Positions 62,656-64,000 of a DNA stretch of 64,000 bases are shown here, one piece after another. Below the pieces are notes generated by a model, which was given only the letters and a program-made list of their open reading frames with translations, did no database searches and had not been told where the DNA came from. A program made the translations under genes and the position numbers. The stretch spans positions 682,001-746,000 of the forward strand of contig NZ_CP074572.1 in assembly GCF_018394335.1 (NCBI RefSeq), given 5' to 3'. This DNA is from Shewanella dokdonensis (GTDB lineage: Bacteria > Pseudomonadota > Gammaproteobacteria > Enterobacterales > Shewanellaceae). Each line of letters starts with the position of its first letter. The stretch's first letter is position 1.

Positions 62656-63165
62656 TCATTCCTTACGCTTGGCTGGTTGTTCGGCCTTATCACCAAAAAA
62701 GGCTTCCCACACAATCAGGAAAGCTCCGACACAAATAGCGGAATCGGCGATATTGAATGCTGGATAGTGGCTGCTGTTCCAGTAAAAATCCAGAAAATCC
62801 ACCACAAAGCCATGCACCAGACGATCCACCAGATTGCCTAGTGCGCCACCAATCACCAAGGTATAAGCCACCGACAACAGCCGTTTCTCTGCCGGTAAGC
62901 GCCGCAACCAGAGGGTTAACACCACGCTGAAGCCAACGGCTACCACGGTAAACATCCAGCGCTGCCAGCCTCCGGCATCATGTAAAAAGCTGAACGCAGC
63001 GCCATAGTTACGCACATAGGTCAAATTGAAAATCGGCAACAGTTTTACCGATTCATACAAATCAAAATTGGCCAGGATCCACTGTTTGGATAGCTGGTCG
63101 GCCAAAAACGCCAACACCACTATCCAATACCAGCGCAGGCCGCTCTGTTTCCAGTTAGCAGGCAT
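62656..63165 (-). CDS. lspA: Lipoprotein signal peptidase (signal peptidase II)
   Basis: 169 aa with four membrane helices. Conserved parts include AFLADQLSKQWI, NYGAAFSFLHDAGGWQR, and the two catalytic Asp motifs VIGGALGNLVDRL and HYPAFNIADSAI. It cleaves prolipoprotein signal peptides at the inner membrane and would serve the lipoproteins noted elsewhere in this window. It starts 9 bases after ileS. Confidence 0.95.
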   Translation of the reverse strand: MPANWKQSGLRWYWIVVLAFLADQLSKQWILANFDLYESVKLLPIFNLTYVRNYGAAFSFLHDAGGWQRWMFTVVAVGFSVVLTLWLRRLPAEKRLLSVAYTLVIGGALGNLVDRLVHGFVVDFLDFYWNSSHYPAFNIADSAICVGAFLIVWEAFFGDKAEQPAKRKE

Positions 63166-63174
63166 AGGCGCACC

Positions 63175-63999
63175 TTAAGCGAACAGACGCTGCTCGCCAT
63201 CCCCTTCGATGTTAGTAACACAACGACCACACAGATGCGGGTGTGCTGGATTAACGCCAACATCATCACGGTGATGCCAGCAACGTTCACATTTTTCAGC
63301 AGTTGCCTTGCTGATTTGCAGTTTCAGTGCGGGCAACTCGGTTTCTGTCGCGTTGCTAGGTGCTTGCGCCAGTGGTTGCACTGTGGCTTTCGACGTTAAC
63401 AGTACAAAACGCAACTCATCGCCAATTTTTGCCAGTGCATCGGCCAGCGCAGCATCAGCATAAAGAGTGACTTCGGCTTCTAAAGCCCCGCCAATCAGTT
63501 GATCGCGGCGCCCCTGCTCCAAGGCTTTGTTGACTTCATCACGGACTTGCAGCAATTGTTGCCAGTAGCTGTCGCTGAGATCATGTTCCACAGTGACAGA
63601 CTGTAGCCCGTCATACCATTCTTGGGTAAACACATAAGTGTCACGTTTACCCGGCATTAACTGCCAGATTTCATCAGCAGTAAAGCTCAGAATTGGCGCA
63701 ATCCAGCGCACCATGGCTTCAGCAATCAGGAACAGTGCTGACTGGCAGCTACGGCGGGCATGACCATCACTTTTCGCGGTGTACTGACGGTCCTTGATGA
63801 TATCCAGATAGAAACTACCCAATTCCACGGAACAGAACTGCATCAGCTTCTGCACTACGATATGGAAGCTATAACTGTTGTAGGCTTCCAGTAACTCCTG
63901 CTGCAACGCGGCGGCACGGCGCACCACCCAGCGATCCAATGCCACCATCTGTTCAATGGCGATGGTATCCGTTTCTGGGTTGAAACCATTCAAATTCGC
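63175..63999 (-). CDS. ileS: Isoleucyl-tRNA synthetase, C-terminal part; gene runs out of the window
   Basis: About 274 residues of the C-terminal end are visible. The tRNA-anticodon-binding helical domain ([51 protein letters not shown]) is followed by a zinc-binding end with CERCWHH and later [14 protein letters not shown], four Cys in total. The catalytic domain and start lie beyond position 64000. First gene of the operon with lspA, fkpB and ispH. Confidence 0.95.
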   Translation of the reverse strand, partial: ANLNGFNPETDTIAIEQMVALDRWVVRRAAALQQELLEAYNSYSFHIVVQKLMQFCSVELGSFYLDIIKDRQYTAKSDGHARRSCQSALFLIAEAMVRWIAPILSFTADEIWQLMPGKRDTYVFTQEWYDGLQSVTVEHDLSDSYWQQLLQVRDEVNKALEQGRRDQLIGGALEAEVTLYADAALADALAKIGDELRFVLLTSKATVQPLAQAPSNATETELPALKLQISKATAEKCERCWHHRDDVGVNPAHPHLCGRCVTNIEGDGEQRLFA

Positions 64000-64000
64000 C

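Overview
The window comes from a gammaproteobacterium, very probably Shewanella. The evidence is a complete liu (leucine/isovalerate) operon next to an acyl-CoA synthetase and gnd, a flagellin-modification locus with Maf and Pse proteins, DUF2947 and DUF3545 genes, and the ileS-lspA-fkpB-ispH block. No rRNA, tRNA or CRISPR array was seen.

Layout. (1) 1-4.8 kb: AT-rich island with the end of a superfamily-I helicase, a DUF2290-like protein, a small membrane protein and a tyrosine integrase. (2) 4.98-22.3 kb: flagellin glycosylation locus. It carries two Maf transferases, a NeuB/PseI-type synthase, a split transketolase, an SDR, a methyltransferase, a pyruvyltransferase-like protein, an ATP-grasp enzyme, a GH57-like protein, a PseF-PseG fusion, and PseC and PseB on the other strand. 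(3) 22.3-31.0 kb: insertion-sequence debris around a class II bacteriocin/microcin-type locus: HlyD adaptor, peptidase-containing ABC exporter, three double-glycine precursors (two of 45 and 43 aa), an S26 signal-peptidase-like protein and a probable 47-aa immunity protein. A segment of about 450 bp holding the 3' end of the exporter gene, a conserved 21-codon ORF, a hairpin and a precursor leader is duplicated. (4) 31.1-42.5 kb: ordinary chromosome, including a chemoreceptor with a clear FliA-type promoter, tesB, menA, gnd and an acyl-CoA synthetase. (5) 42.8-51.2 kb: liuR-liuABCDE plus a two-subunit CoA transferase. (6) 51.3-64 kb: DUF554, yaaA, an alanine symporter, ompA, talB, pgi, ispH, fkpB, lspA and the 3' end of ileS.

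A general caution: about twenty genes, core ones included (gnd, pgi, talB, menA, liuB), are split by single-base shifts. Nearly all are repaired by adding one base, usually in a homopolymer run. This looks like sequencing or assembly error rather than gene decay, so I annotate these as whole genes spanning the shift and describe the shift. True decay is seen mainly in the transposases and in the duplicated exporter fragment.

Functionally, PseB/PseC, the NeuB-type synthase and PseF/G should make a CMP-activated nonulosonic acid that the Maf proteins transfer to flagellin; the unusual enzymes between them probably decorate it. In the bacteriocin locus the exporter would clip the double-glycine leaders while secreting the peptides. 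The liu operon degrades leucine-derived isovaleryl-CoA to acetoacetate and acetyl-CoA under a MerR-family regulator.
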